Shown in pieces: positions 30,849 through 37,668 of a stretch of DNA of 64,000 bases; within the stretch, counting starts at the first letter, position 1; each line of letters begins with the position of its first letter. The position numbers and the translations under genes are program-made. Below the pieces are notes generated by a model that ran no database searches, was not told the DNA's origin, and saw only the letters and a list, made by a program, of their open reading frames with translations. The stretch lies in the NCBI GenBank assembly GCA_031398625.1, contig JANNNQ010000447.1:1-64000 (forward strand), in the 5' to 3' direction. Source of the DNA: CAIUGU01 sp031398625. Its GTDB lineage: Bacteria > Pseudomonadota > Gammaproteobacteria > Steroidobacterales > Steroidobacteraceae.

Positions 30849-31102
30849 CCCACGCTGCCGCGTCCGCCCCCGCGGAAGGGATAACGCAGACCTTCCTGCA
30901 GTTCGGGGTACTGGGTGCGGTGGCCCTGCTGGGCCTGTGGTTCGTCCTGACTGCCTACAGGCGGGAAGTGGCACGCGGCGACGCAGCCGAGAAGTCCCTG
31001 TCCGAACTGAACCGAGAGATGCGGGACAAGGTCATCCCCGCCCTGACGGAAGCGACTGGTGCCTTGGTCGAGTGCGCGCACATTCTGCGAGACCGGCGGT
31101 GA
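30845..31102 (+). CDS. small membrane protein, holin-like
   Basis: 85 residues from GTG 30845 (GTGA overlap). One membrane segment (FLQFGVLGAVALLGLWFVLT) near residues 18-37, then a charged helix (ELNREMRDKVIPALTEATGA). Shape and position after the lysin suggest a class III-like holin or lysis regulator. Confidence 0.5.
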   Translation: MTHAAASAPAEGITQTFLQFGVLGAVALLGLWFVLTAYRREVARGDAAEKSLSELNREMRDKVIPALTEATGALVECAHILRDRR

Positions 31103-31227
31103 TGGCCGTGGCCGAGCAGCCCGACACCGAGCAGACAAAAGCCGACGTCACCAAGTGGGTAACGAACCTCGACCGAGCAATCGCGGATCTACGGGCGGAG
31201 ATCGCCCGCCAGCAAGGAGCGAAATGA
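31102..31227 (+). CDS. 41-aa charged helical peptide
   Basis: ATG 31102 overlaps the previous TGA. MAVAEQPDTEQTKADVTKWV then a Leu-containing helix; no membrane segment. It overlaps its neighbours at both ends. Possibly a lysis accessory peptide; no family. Confidence 0.45.
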   Translation: MAVAEQPDTEQTKADVTKWVTNLDRAIADLRAEIARQQGAK

Positions 31228-31571
31228 TCACCACGCCGACGACTTTGACCGACCTCACCGAAGCCGTGGACCGTCTCACCGATGAAGCGAAAGACCTGCG
31301 TTCGCAGTTGCGGTCACGGACCACTGCCCTGTGGGTCGCGATCACCGTCGGTGGAGTGATCCTCCTTGTCGTCATCGCCGCTGCGTACTCGGTGAGCCTG
31401 AACAACCGGGACGCCATTGCGGCCAACAACCTCAGGTGGTGCCCGGTTGTCGAACCTCTCGCGCCAAGGGCTGGCGATCCGCCGCCTGCTGGCAGCCCGG
31501 AGCAGGTGGAGCGGGCCATTCGGATTCGGAAGGCGTTCTCCAAGCTTGTCGACGATTTCGGGTGCCGATGA
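31224..31571 (+). CDS. membrane protein of the lysis cassette, spanin/holin-like
   Basis: 115 residues from ATG 31224. A coiled-coil-like N-terminus (LTEAVDRLTDEAKDLRSQLR) leads into one strong membrane segment (ALWVAITVGGVILLVVIAAA) and an external Pro-rich tail with two Cys. The topology fits a lysis membrane protein. Confidence 0.5.
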   Translation: MITTPTTLTDLTEAVDRLTDEAKDLRSQLRSRTTALWVAITVGGVILLVVIAAAYSVSLNNRDAIAANNLRWCPVVEPLAPRAGDPPPAGSPEQVERAIRIRKAFSKLVDDFGCR

Positions 31572-31627
31572 GACACGCCACCGCCAACTTTTACCCATCA
31601 GAGTCACGCCACAAGGAGATCAAGACC

Positions 31628-32203
31628 GTGAGTACCGTTACCGTGCAGGCGCAAGTCGTCAGCCAAGCCCGAGATGCTCTGTCCCGGGCCACTCGCCAGG
31701 CCATCCAGGCACTCATCCCCACCCTCCTCGTCATCGCAGGCGGCTCCACCGTCGGCATCAACATCGAAGCGGTCCTGATGCTGGCCGGGGTCGCCGCCCT
31801 CGTATCGGTCCTGAAATCCGCCGTCGGAGTTAAGCTTCCCGCCTCCGCGCCGACATGGGCACGGATCGGCGAACGCGCACTCACTGCAGCCGCAGGAACC
31901 GCACTGGGCTTGGTCACCACTGACGGCCTCGTTGGGTCGGTGTCTATTCACTGGGAGACGGTGCTGACCGCTTCGGTGGGTGCGGCGCTGACCGCCGTGG
32001 CGATGTTCTGGACCAACCCGCCCGTGGTGGCGTCGGACGACGTCGACGACTTTGGGGATAGCTCCTTCGCCGAGTACCCGAAGATCGACGGCGACCCGTT
32101 CCCCCGGCAGCGCGACAGCGGCAACCTCGACGTCCTCCTGGTCGTCGGCATCGCCATCCTCATCGTCGTCCTGCTGCTCCTGTTCGGCGTCCGCCTCGGA
32201 TGA
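31628..32203 (+). CDS. holin-type membrane protein
   Basis: 191 residues from GTG 31628 with AAGGAGAT upstream; ATG 31568 (ATGA overlap) is an alternative. Two or three internal membrane segments (IPTLLVIAGGSTVGINIEAV, ERALTAAAGTALGLVTTDGL, VLTASVGAALTAVAMF) resemble r1t-type phage holins; an extra C-terminal segment (VLLVVGIAILIVVLLLLFGV) is added after an acidic linker. Makes the membrane lesion that triggers lysis. Confidence 0.6.
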   Translation: MSTVTVQAQVVSQARDALSRATRQAIQALIPTLLVIAGGSTVGINIEAVLMLAGVAALVSVLKSAVGVKLPASAPTWARIGERALTAAAGTALGLVTTDGLVGSVSIHWETVLTASVGAALTAVAMFWTNPPVVASDDVDDFGDSSFAEYPKIDGDPFPRQRDSGNLDVLLVVGIAILIVVLLLLFGVRLG

Positions 32204-32622
32204 GCCTCGGCCGAACCCTCAAGCACCTGCTCTGCCGCCCCGGCAAGCGGGAACTACTGATCCGCATCTCGGATCGACTCACCAATTTGGAGGCCCTCGT
32301 GTCCCAGCTCGACAGCACCACTGACGAAATCGTTGCCGCTCTCGACGACCTGATCACCGCCGTGGGCACCGGTCCGGCCGACCTGGCTACCGCCCTGGCT
32401 GATATCCAGGTGAAGAACGCGGAGATCGCCGCGCTGACTGCCGACGACAACGCGGACACCGCAGAGATCGCGAGCCTCACTGCGGACCGGGACCAGCTCG
32501 TGACGGACGCGGCGGAGAACGTGGCTCGGCTGCAGGAGGCCACCGCTCGTGCCCGTGAGGTTGTGCCGGCCGCACCGGTTACCCCGGTCGATCCCGAGCC
32601 GACCGACGGCGACGACCTGTGA
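32200..32622 (+). CDS. coiled-coil hypothetical protein, 140 aa
   Basis: ATG 32200 overlaps the holin stop (ATGA). Long heptad pattern (RLTNLEALVSQLDSTTDEIV, EIASLTADRDQLVTDAAENV) and a Pro/Asp-rich end. It resembles small actinophage proteins encoded near lysis or tail-fibre genes. Function unknown. Confidence 0.55.
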   Translation: MSLGRTLKHLLCRPGKRELLIRISDRLTNLEALVSQLDSTTDEIVAALDDLITAVGTGPADLATALADIQVKNAEIAALTADDNADTAEIASLTADRDQLVTDAAENVARLQEATARAREVVPAAPVTPVDPEPTDGDDL

Positions 32623-32954
32623 TCCCCACCGTCGGCCGCATCGTCCACTACACGCTCTCCGAGCAGGACGCAGAGACGATCAACAAGCGCCGGGATGACG
32701 CCGCGGCGAGGCGGAAAAATGGCGATGTCGATCCCCTGGGATCGGATTGCATCGGCAACAAGGCCGAGGTCGGTCAGATCTTCCCGCTGATGATCGTCCG
32801 GGTTTGGTCCGAGGGTTGCGTCAACGGTCAGCTGATCCTCGACGGCAACGACACGCTGTGGAAGACCAGCGCGAGCAAGGCAACCGAGGAATCGATCGAG
32901 CAGGCGCAGGGCGGTCCCGTCGTGGGTACCTGGTCCTGGCCTCCGCGCGTCTGA
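32619..32954 (+). CDS. conserved actinophage hypothetical protein, 111 aa
   Basis: GTG 32619 (GTGA overlap). Begins MIPTVGRIVHYTLSEQDAET and ends VVGTWSWPPRV, the hallmark ends of a small protein often coded near lysis genes in actinophages. Function unknown. Confidence 0.65.
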   Translation: MIPTVGRIVHYTLSEQDAETINKRRDDAAARRKNGDVDPLGSDCIGNKAEVGQIFPLMIVRVWSEGCVNGQLILDGNDTLWKTSASKATEESIEQAQGGPVVGTWSWPPRV

Positions 32955-33085
32955 TGCCCGCCTACCCGCCGCCGGATGCCCCTGCTCTGGTCGCTCCGCC
33001 GGAACCGGACATGGCTATGCCGACGGTGATCCCTCCGGATCAGATGCCGGACTGGCCGAAGCCGCCGCCTCCGGTGGAGGGCTAA
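32954..33085 (+). CDS. Pro-rich 43-aa peptide
   Basis: ATG 32954 overlaps the previous TGA. Almost one third proline (MPAYPPPDAPALVAPPEPDM...). Probably real because it is tightly packed between genes; unstructured. No family. Confidence 0.4.
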   Translation: MPAYPPPDAPALVAPPEPDMAMPTVIPPDQMPDWPKPPPPVEG

Positions 33086-33087
33086 CG

Positions 33088-33267
33088 ATGTCCTGCCACT
33101 GCGGGATGCACTCGTACCGGGCCCGCGCTCTCGACAGAGAGTGGCGGGTCGCGTACAAGCGGACGGGCCGAAGACTGATGGCACTGTTCGGTGTCGTCCT
33201 GGCTGCGTGGATTACTGCGTCGTGGTGGGCGATCATCTGGACCGTCGAGCACGTGCTGCCGCACTGA
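33088..33267 (+). CDS. 59-aa single-pass membrane protein
   Basis: ATG 33088, two bases after the previous stop. A basic N-terminus with Cys-His-Cys is followed by one membrane helix (LMALFGVVLAAWITASWWAI). Last gene of the rightward late transcript; a strong terminator follows at 33322. Confidence 0.5.
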   Translation: MSCHCGMHSYRARALDREWRVAYKRTGRRLMALFGVVLAAWITASWWAIIWTVEHVLPH

Positions 33268-33301
33268 TCGTCGGTGCCACCGCCACGGGTAATCGACCGT
33301 G

Positions 33302-33322
33302 GTAGCTGCACCTGTAGCTGCA
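33302..33322 (+). repeat. attP arm-type repeats, left pair
   Basis: GTAGCTGCA occurs at 33302-33310 and 33314-33322, 12 bp apart in the same orientation. An identical pair lies on the other side of the tRNA-like core (33520-33540). This is the layout of arm-type integrase-binding sites. Confidence 0.6.
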
Positions 33323-33356
33323 ATGCCCCCTCTCAGTGATCTTGAGAGGGGGCATT
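33322..33356 (+). terminator. intrinsic terminator of the late/lysis operon
   Basis: Perfect 14-bp inverted repeat: AATGCCCCCTCTCA (33322-33335) and TGAGAGGGGGCATT (33343-33356), continuing into TTGC. Placed 55 bases after the last late gene. Likely works in both directions. Confidence 0.8.
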
Positions 33357-33470
33357 TTGCCTGGTCAAACGGGTGGGCCCCCGGGGGATCGAACCCCGAA
33401 CCCGCGGATTAAAAGATGCCCGGAGTGCAACGCACTGAGGTTTTGTGAGCGCATTTTGGCTGGTCAGACG
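33352..33470 (+). repeat. 20-bp direct repeats flanking the tRNA-like core
   Basis: GCATTTTGCCTGGTCAAACG at 33352-33371 and GCATTTTGGCTGGTCAGACG at 33451-33470 agree at 18 of 20 positions, 99 bp apart, and bracket the attP core. They may be sites for integrase, Xis or a host bending factor. Confidence 0.5.
33373..33416 (-). other. attP core: 3' half of a tRNA-Lys(TTT) gene
   Basis: On the minus strand the sequence reads CTTTTAA (anticodon loop with TTT), stem TCCGC, variable GGGTT, T-arm CGGGG-TTCGATC-CCCCG and acceptor GGGGCCC-A. Upstream of the anticodon loop no matching 5' half exists, so it is only the 3' part of a tRNA gene, as expected for the core of a phage attachment site that restores the host tRNA on integration. 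It lies 280 bp from the integrase stop. Confidence 0.75.
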
Positions 33471-33519
33471 CCCTTTGTATCAACCATTGAGCGCAGTGAG
33501 TGCTTGTGAACGCAGTCCC

Positions 33520-33540
33520 GTAGCTGCAACCGTAGCTGCA
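33520..33540 (+). repeat. attP arm-type repeats, right pair
   Basis: GTAGCTGCA at 33520-33528 and 33532-33540, same 12-bp spacing and orientation as the left pair at 33302-33322. Confidence 0.6.
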
Positions 33541-33645
33541 ACGCACCCGATCAAGACGCCTCGGCCCGGACAACGGGCGTCGGGGCGGAAAGCAGCGGAT
33601 CTGGAATCCGCGGCGAGGGGGTCGACCTGCCCCCCGGAACGCAAA

Positions 33646-33685
33646 GGACTGCCCCATCTCCCTCGACCGAGAGATGGGGCAGTCC
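33646..33685 (-). terminator. intrinsic terminator of the integrase operon
   Basis: Perfect 15-bp inverted repeat GGACTGCCCCATCTC (33646-33660) and complement (33671-33685), ten bases beyond the integrase stop; leftward it continues into TTTGCGTT. It ends the leftward repressor-peptidase-integrase transcript. Confidence 0.8.
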
Positions 33686-33694
33686 GGTTCGCAG

Positions 33695-35221
33695 CTACTC
33701 GCCGATGGCCTTGCCGAGGAAGAGGGCCGACATCTCCTCGGCAGCTTTCCGCAGCTCTGCGTTCGGGGACCTGGCGTACAGGTTCATCGTCGTCTGAATG
33801 TCGGCGTGCCGCAGGAGGGTCATCGCGATCCGGGGGTGGATCTCGAGGGCAACCATCATCGTCGCCGCCCAATGCCTCGCGGCGTGGGGGCGGATGTGCT
33901 CGGCCCCTGCCTCTTCGAGGATGCTCACCCATTCGTCCCAGTCGTCGCGGGGGTCGATCGGCCGGCCGTTGCGCTGAGAGAACAAAAGCAGCACCTGCTC
34001 CCCGTTGATCTCCCAGCCCTTCCACCGGGGCCCTTCCTCGATCCGCTCCCGCTTCTGCGCTGTCAACCGCGCCTTGAGAAGGTCAGCGATCTGCTTCGGC
34101 ATCGGCAAAGGCGCGTCGGAGGCTTTCGTCTTCACGGGCAGCAGGACCAGCCCTCCACCGTCAGAGTTCGGACACCTCGCGGCCTGAGCCTTCCCGCACG
34201 GCCACGCGGGACGCTCCACCCCACCACCGACGACCACCTTGGGGCACTGCTTCGCCTGACGTTTCCCGCAGGGGAACAGCTTCGGCGGGCGCACCAACTC
34301 CGGTGGTTCCTTGTAGCGGTCCGCGTCCGAGCGGAGAGTCGCGGTTCCCGTTGGCTCCCCGCACCCGTGCGCGTACGTCAGTCGCGACCTCTCCGTTCCT
34401 ACAGGGTCACCGCACCCATGCCCGTCGGGGCGGTCCCGCTGGAGTTGCCAGCGAACGTTCAAGACTCCCGCGTCGAAGTCCAGCGCCGGGACGGTGAACC
34501 CCAGCGTCTCCCCCTGGCGCAGGCCGTACACGATCCGTAGCACCCACTTCGCGCCCAGCCGGCGCTTCTTGGCGACTTCGAGGACGCGGAGCATTTCGTC
34601 GAGTTCGACGTCGCGGTCTTCCTTGGGCTGCGCACCGGCGGGGAGCATGGTGAGGTCGGCGATGTTGCGGGGCATCCGGTTGCGTCGCCAGGCGATGTCG
34701 AACGCTACTTTCATCATCGCGTCGACTTGGTGGATAGAACTGGCGGCCATCCCCGCGTCGGCCATGGCTTGGTAACAGGCTTCGAGGTCTTCGGCTTTGA
34801 CGGCGTCCATTCGTTTCTTGCCGATGCGGGGGTAGACGTGGTTTTTCGCGTACCCCTTGTAGGTGGCGAGAGTGGACCTGCGGTTGCCCTTGCGACCCTT
34901 GATGGGTTTCTTCGGGGCGAGGACGGTGAGGTAGTGCTCCATCCATTCCTGCACCGTGAGGGCTTTCGTGGTGGTGAGGGTTCCCGCGTCGCGGGCGTTG
35001 ATCAGGTCCCGGAGGTTCTTGTTCGCTTCGGCTTTCGTGGGTGCGGACTTGGAGTATTTCTTCTCCTGTTTGCCACCGACGATGTCGAGGGTGATGTAGC
35101 CGCGCCAGGAGACGGTCTCGACGACGGTCCCGTCTACCCGGGTTTTCTTCCGGACGGTCCGGTAGACGCTGCCTTCACCGTTGGATTTGGTTCTCTTGCG
35201 GGGCTTCTGGTCCCCGCCCAT
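33695..35221 (-). CDS. int: tyrosine integrase
   Basis: 508 residues from ATG 35221 (ATGA overlap with the ImmA-like gene). An arm-binding N-terminus (GEGSVYRTVRKKTRV, ISKSAPTKAEANKNLRD-type), a SAM-like core-binding domain (LTVQEWMEHYLTVLAPKKPI), then the catalytic domain with Arg in YGLRQGETLGF, Lys in LPVKTKASDAPLP, His-x-x-Arg in RPHAARHWAA, His in LLRHADIQTTMNLY and the Tyr nucleophile there. About 90 residues with repeated HGCG-P-GT and PCGK-QA-CP motifs are inserted before the Lys hairpin; such Cys-rich insertions occur in actinobacterial integrases. It recombines attP (33373) with a host tRNA gene. Confidence 0.9.
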   Translation of the reverse strand: MGGDQKPRKRTKSNGEGSVYRTVRKKTRVDGTVVETVSWRGYITLDIVGGKQEKKYSKSAPTKAEANKNLRDLINARDAGTLTTTKALTVQEWMEHYLTVLAPKKPIKGRKGNRRSTLATYKGYAKNHVYPRIGKKRMDAVKAEDLEACYQAMADAGMAASSIHQVDAMMKVAFDIAWRRNRMPRNIADLTMLPAGAQPKEDRDVELDEMLRVLEVAKKRRLGAKWVLRIVYGLRQGETLGFTVPALDFDAGVLNVRWQLQRDRPDGHGCGDPVGTERSRLTYAHGCGEPTGTATLRSDADRYKEPPELVRPPKLFPCGKRQAKQCPKVVVGGGVERPAWPCGKAQAARCPNSDGGGLVLLPVKTKASDAPLPMPKQIADLLKARLTAQKRERIEEGPRWKGWEINGEQVLLLFSQRNGRPIDPRDDWDEWVSILEEAGAEHIRPHAARHWAATMMVALEIHPRIAMTLLRHADIQTTMNLYARSPNAELRKAAEEMSALFLGKAIGE

Positions 35222-35637
35222 CACAGGGCCGGGGAACCGACGAGGAATAGCCCGGAGTGGCGGACAATCGGGATCGCACCGATCCGAGCATCGAGGGTAT
35301 TCGGGTCCACTTGGAGCATCTCGGCTGCCTCCCGGCGGTCCCTCCCGAAACCCAGTGCCCACGCGAGCATGGTGTCGGTGATGAGCTTCACTGCCGCCCA
35401 ACGGTCGGCTTCCACTTCCATCGCTTCGTCCACGGCCGGATCTCCCGTTGGGGCGTGGCCGAGTTCAATGTGACGCAGCTCGTGCATGAGCGTGCACCGC
35501 TGTTCCACTGGTGTCCCAATGTTGATTCGGATGCGGCGGGTCAGGAGGTCGCAGTCGCCTGCAATGTTGCCTAGGTCGCAGATTTCGTAAGTGGCGTCGA
35601 GGCGGTATAGCTCGGCTTGGACGATTGGATCCTGCAC
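35221..35637 (-). CDS. ImmA/IrrE-type metallopeptidase
   Basis: 138 residues from GTG 35637 (AGGGGG upstream); GTG 35778, overlapping the repressor stop, is an alternative but adds 47 residues of non-protein-like sequence. The zinc motif H-E-L-R-H (LMHELRHIELGH) and later EADRWAAVKLITDTML and ALGFGRDRREAAEMLQV match ImmA/IrrE peptidases. Such proteins often cleave or control the neighbouring phage repressor during induction. Lies between repressor and integrase in the leftward operon. Confidence 0.8.
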   Translation of the reverse strand: MQDPIVQAELYRLDATYEICDLGNIAGDCDLLTRRIRINIGTPVEQRCTLMHELRHIELGHAPTGDPAVDEAMEVEADRWAAVKLITDTMLAWALGFGRDRREAAEMLQVDPNTLDARIGAIPIVRHSGLFLVGSPAL

Positions 35638-35774
35638 GTGCAGCCCCCTCTCAGCCAGGCCGCCCGGGGAATATCCCGGCCCTTTGCTACGACCTGTGCT
35701 CGAATGTTGACCGTACGTGCATCTTCTTGATCGATCTAGAACCGACCGGTAGATATGACCGAACAGATGATCAA

Positions 35775-36278
35775 TCACCTAGTCCTTGCCCCTCCCCTCG
35801 GGCCTCGGGACTCCGTTCCTGTCGTCTTTCGTGCTGCTCTGAGCTGACGGACAGGCTTTTCGGCTGCTGCTTCTGCTGCTTGCTCCTGCATCTCAGCGAG
35901 GGCCACCTGCAGGTCGACGAACTCGGCGATGAGCTCGAGCAGCAGGTTCTGCTGTCTCTGGCTGAGGGCCGACGTCCGGGCGACCATGCGGGCGAGAAAT
36001 GGCGATGACCCCGTGTCGACATCCAGGCCCATCTCGCGGCCGATGGCCAGCCAGATCCGGCGCTGAGGGACGCGCAGGACACGGGACATGGTGATGACGG
36101 TCTCGGGTTTGGGGACCGTGTTCAAGGCGAAGTTAGGGTCGCCGAGTTGCCGCCAGCGGGACCATCCGAGGCCTTCCCCGGCTTCCGCACCTAGGTCCCG
36201 GTAGGACCGGCGGCCCTTGAACAGTCTGATGAGGGTTGCGAGGGTCTCGACCTCGTCGTCGTTCGGGGCGTCTGTCAA
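35775..36278 (-). CDS. immunity repressor, helix-turn-helix
   Basis: 167 residues from TTG 36278; an ATG at 36434 keeps the frame open but the added part has low third-position GC and contains an operator, so I prefer the shorter form. The N-terminal DNA-binding part (LIRLFKGRRSYRDLGAEAGE, WSRWRQLGD, VITMSRVLRVPQRRIWLAIG) is an HTH of phage-repressor type, followed by an oligomerisation-like helix (LLLELIAEFVDLQVALAEMQ) and a basic tail. It is divergent from the Xis-like gene with five dyads between them, and is my candidate for the protein that binds them all. Confidence 0.65.
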   Translation of the reverse strand: MTDAPNDDEVETLATLIRLFKGRRSYRDLGAEAGEGLGWSRWRQLGDPNFALNTVPKPETVITMSRVLRVPQRRIWLAIGREMGLDVDTGSSPFLARMVARTSALSQRQQNLLLELIAEFVDLQVALAEMQEQAAEAAAEKPVRQLRAARKTTGTESRGPRGGARTR

Positions 36279-36363
36279 CGGAGTCCATTCCTGGCGGGGT
36301 ACCTCCCAAGCCCCACGATCGCCGGGCGCGGCGGTCGGGGCGGTACCTAATCGACATTGTGAA

Positions 36364-36376
36364 CCACGATCCGTGG
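36364..36376. promoter_or_regulatory. single 13-bp dyad operator before the repressor
   Basis: CCACGATCCGTGG, a perfect dyad, 86 bp upstream of the repressor start. Leftward it is followed by TTCACAAT, giving a possible -10 (CACAAT). It would allow autoregulation. No partner 22 bp away. Confidence 0.55.
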
Positions 36377-36439
36377 CTCGCAGTAGGGGTGTGTCGCGCT
36401 GATAACGGTGTCTGGAGCGGTGTTCTGACGGCATAGCAA

Positions 36440-36480
36440 CTACGAATCGTAGACGTTATGACTACGGATCGTGTTAGAGT
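36440..36480 (+). promoter_or_regulatory. paired dyad operator (pair 6) with rightward -10 box
   Basis: CTACGAATCGTAG at 36440-36452 and CTACGGATCGTGT at 36462-36474, 22 bp apart; TAGAGT at 36475-36480 abuts the second copy as a -10 box. Heads the early rightward operon starting at 36585 and faces the repressor gene. Confidence 0.75.
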
Positions 36481-36553
36481 TTAGATCATCGCAATGAGCT
36501 GCCCCCCAGCGGGAACGATGCAGCATATGCGCGGTTTGCCCTGCCCGAACTGG

Positions 36554-36588
36554 CGATGATCCATAGCCGAAAGGACTACGATCCATGG
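36554..36588. promoter_or_regulatory. paired dyad operator (pair 7) over the Xis-like start codon
   Basis: CGATGATCCATAG at 36554-36566 and CTACGATCCATGG at 36576-36588, 22 bp apart. The second copy contains the ATG at 36585, so bound repressor would also block elongation into the gene. Confidence 0.6.
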
Positions 36589-36818
36589 CACTTGAACTAG
36601 TCCCCGACGACGACACGGAACGTCTCTGGACTGTCCCCGAACTCGCAAAAAGTCTCCGCATGTCGCGAGGCAAAGTGACCGCCCTCATCGACGCCGGACG
36701 CTTCGGCCCTTACCAGGACGTCGCCGAGACCGGGCAACGGGTACAGCGCCGCGTCCCCGAGTCCGGGCGTCTCGCGTACCTCGAATCGGTCACCATCCAC
36801 CCCCGCCGCAGCGCCTGA
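36585..36818 (+). CDS. excisionase/MerR-type helix-turn-helix protein
   Basis: 77 residues from ATG 36585. LWTVPELAKSLRMSRGKVTA then LIDAGRFGPYQDV and a C-terminal RVPESGRLAYLES is the excisionase-family winged helix. As the first early gene, divergent from the repressor, it may be Xis (directing excision with the integrase) or a Cro-like regulator. Downstream genes follow at normal spacing. Confidence 0.65.
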   Translation: MALELVPDDDTERLWTVPELAKSLRMSRGKVTALIDAGRFGPYQDVAETGQRVQRRVPESGRLAYLESVTIHPRRSA

Positions 36819-36828
36819 GGAGAACGAC

Positions 36829-37191
36829 GTGACCGACCAGATCCAGCACGGGACGCCGACGATGCGCGGCGAGTACTGCACCGAGAAGGGGGAGAACAAC
36901 GAGACCTGCATCTTCGGGCGCAACCACTCCGTGAACTACCACCTCCGACCGGACGGAAGCCGCTGGGGGACCGACCCCAAGTCGACCGCGCTCCCCGCCG
37001 AAATCCTCGGAGCGTTCTCCGACCTCATCGCGGCAGTGACCGACGCCTACGTTGCCCCGGCCGAGGACATGGACCCGCGTGAACGCTGGTCAAAGCTGAG
37101 CCTCGCTCACCAGCGGGCGGAGATCTACCTGCAGGTCATGGGCATCACGGCCCTTGACGCCGCGCACCGAGCAAGCGGGCGGACCTCATGA
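36829..37191 (+). CDS. hypothetical protein, 120 aa
   Basis: GTG 36829 with TGAGGAG upstream. N-terminal Cys/His residues (YCTEKGENNETCIFGRNHSV) may bind a metal; the remainder is helical. No family recognised. Confidence 0.55.
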   Translation: MTDQIQHGTPTMRGEYCTEKGENNETCIFGRNHSVNYHLRPDGSRWGTDPKSTALPAEILGAFSDLIAAVTDAYVAPAEDMDPRERWSKLSLAHQRAEIYLQVMGITALDAAHRASGRTS

Positions 37192-37580
37192 CCGCCCTCG
37201 ACACCGCTCCCGCTGGTTTCCTCTCCCGCGAGGCCGCCCAAGGCGCACGACGCGCGAGACTCGCCGAGATCGACCTGTTCTTCGCTGACATCGCCGACGA
37301 CATTCGCACCCAGCACGCCCTCGGCTGGGCTGCCGCCATGGTCGCTTCCTGTAAGCGGATCGAGGCCATCACCGCCCGGGTCAATGTCACCGACACCGGG
37401 GTCCTCGTCGGGTCCTGCCTCCTCGTCCAGATCGCCGTCAAGCACCTCATGGCCGAGTGGGAGAACGTCGCCATCCAACGCATCCGGTTGGACCACGTCC
37501 GGGACACGGCGTTGGAGGACATGGAAGTGCTGCGGCTGGAACGGCGAAGGACGTTCGACTTTGGCCTGGTGACGTCGTGA
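37188..37580 (+). CDS. hypothetical helical protein, 130 aa
   Basis: ATG 37188 overlaps the previous stop. All-helical (AAQGARRARLAEIDLFFADI, VLVGSCLLVQIAVKHLMAEW). Unknown function; precedes the recombination genes. Confidence 0.5.
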   Translation: MTALDTAPAGFLSREAAQGARRARLAEIDLFFADIADDIRTQHALGWAAAMVASCKRIEAITARVNVTDTGVLVGSCLLVQIAVKHLMAEWENVAIQRIRLDHVRDTALEDMEVLRLERRRTFDFGLVTS

Positions 37581-37666
37581 GAGTCCCCACCTAGGAGACC
37601 GAGATCTACCCCTGCCCCACCGCGATTGCCCTCGGCATCGCACCCGATCCGACCAAGGAGAACTGA
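37577..37666 (+). pseudogene. small ORF interrupted by an in-frame TAG
   Basis: GTG 37577 overlaps the previous stop (GTGA), and the frame ends AAG-GAG-AAC-TGA just before the next ATG, the intercistronic pattern used elsewhere (for example 61050 and 61280). But TAG at 37592-37594 interrupts it after five codons. Read through, it would give about 28 residues. A decayed small gene or coincidence. Confidence 0.25.
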
Positions 37667-37668
37667 CC

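Noticed and set aside
33373..33416. Complete tRNA-Lys gene
   Set aside because: Only the 3' half is present; sequence before the anticodon loop cannot pair with it, so it is an att core rather than a tRNA gene.
36279..36434. Extending the repressor to ATG 36434
   Set aside because: The extra 52 codons have low third-position GC, no protein-like character, and contain an operator; TTG 36278 fits better, though it is not proven.
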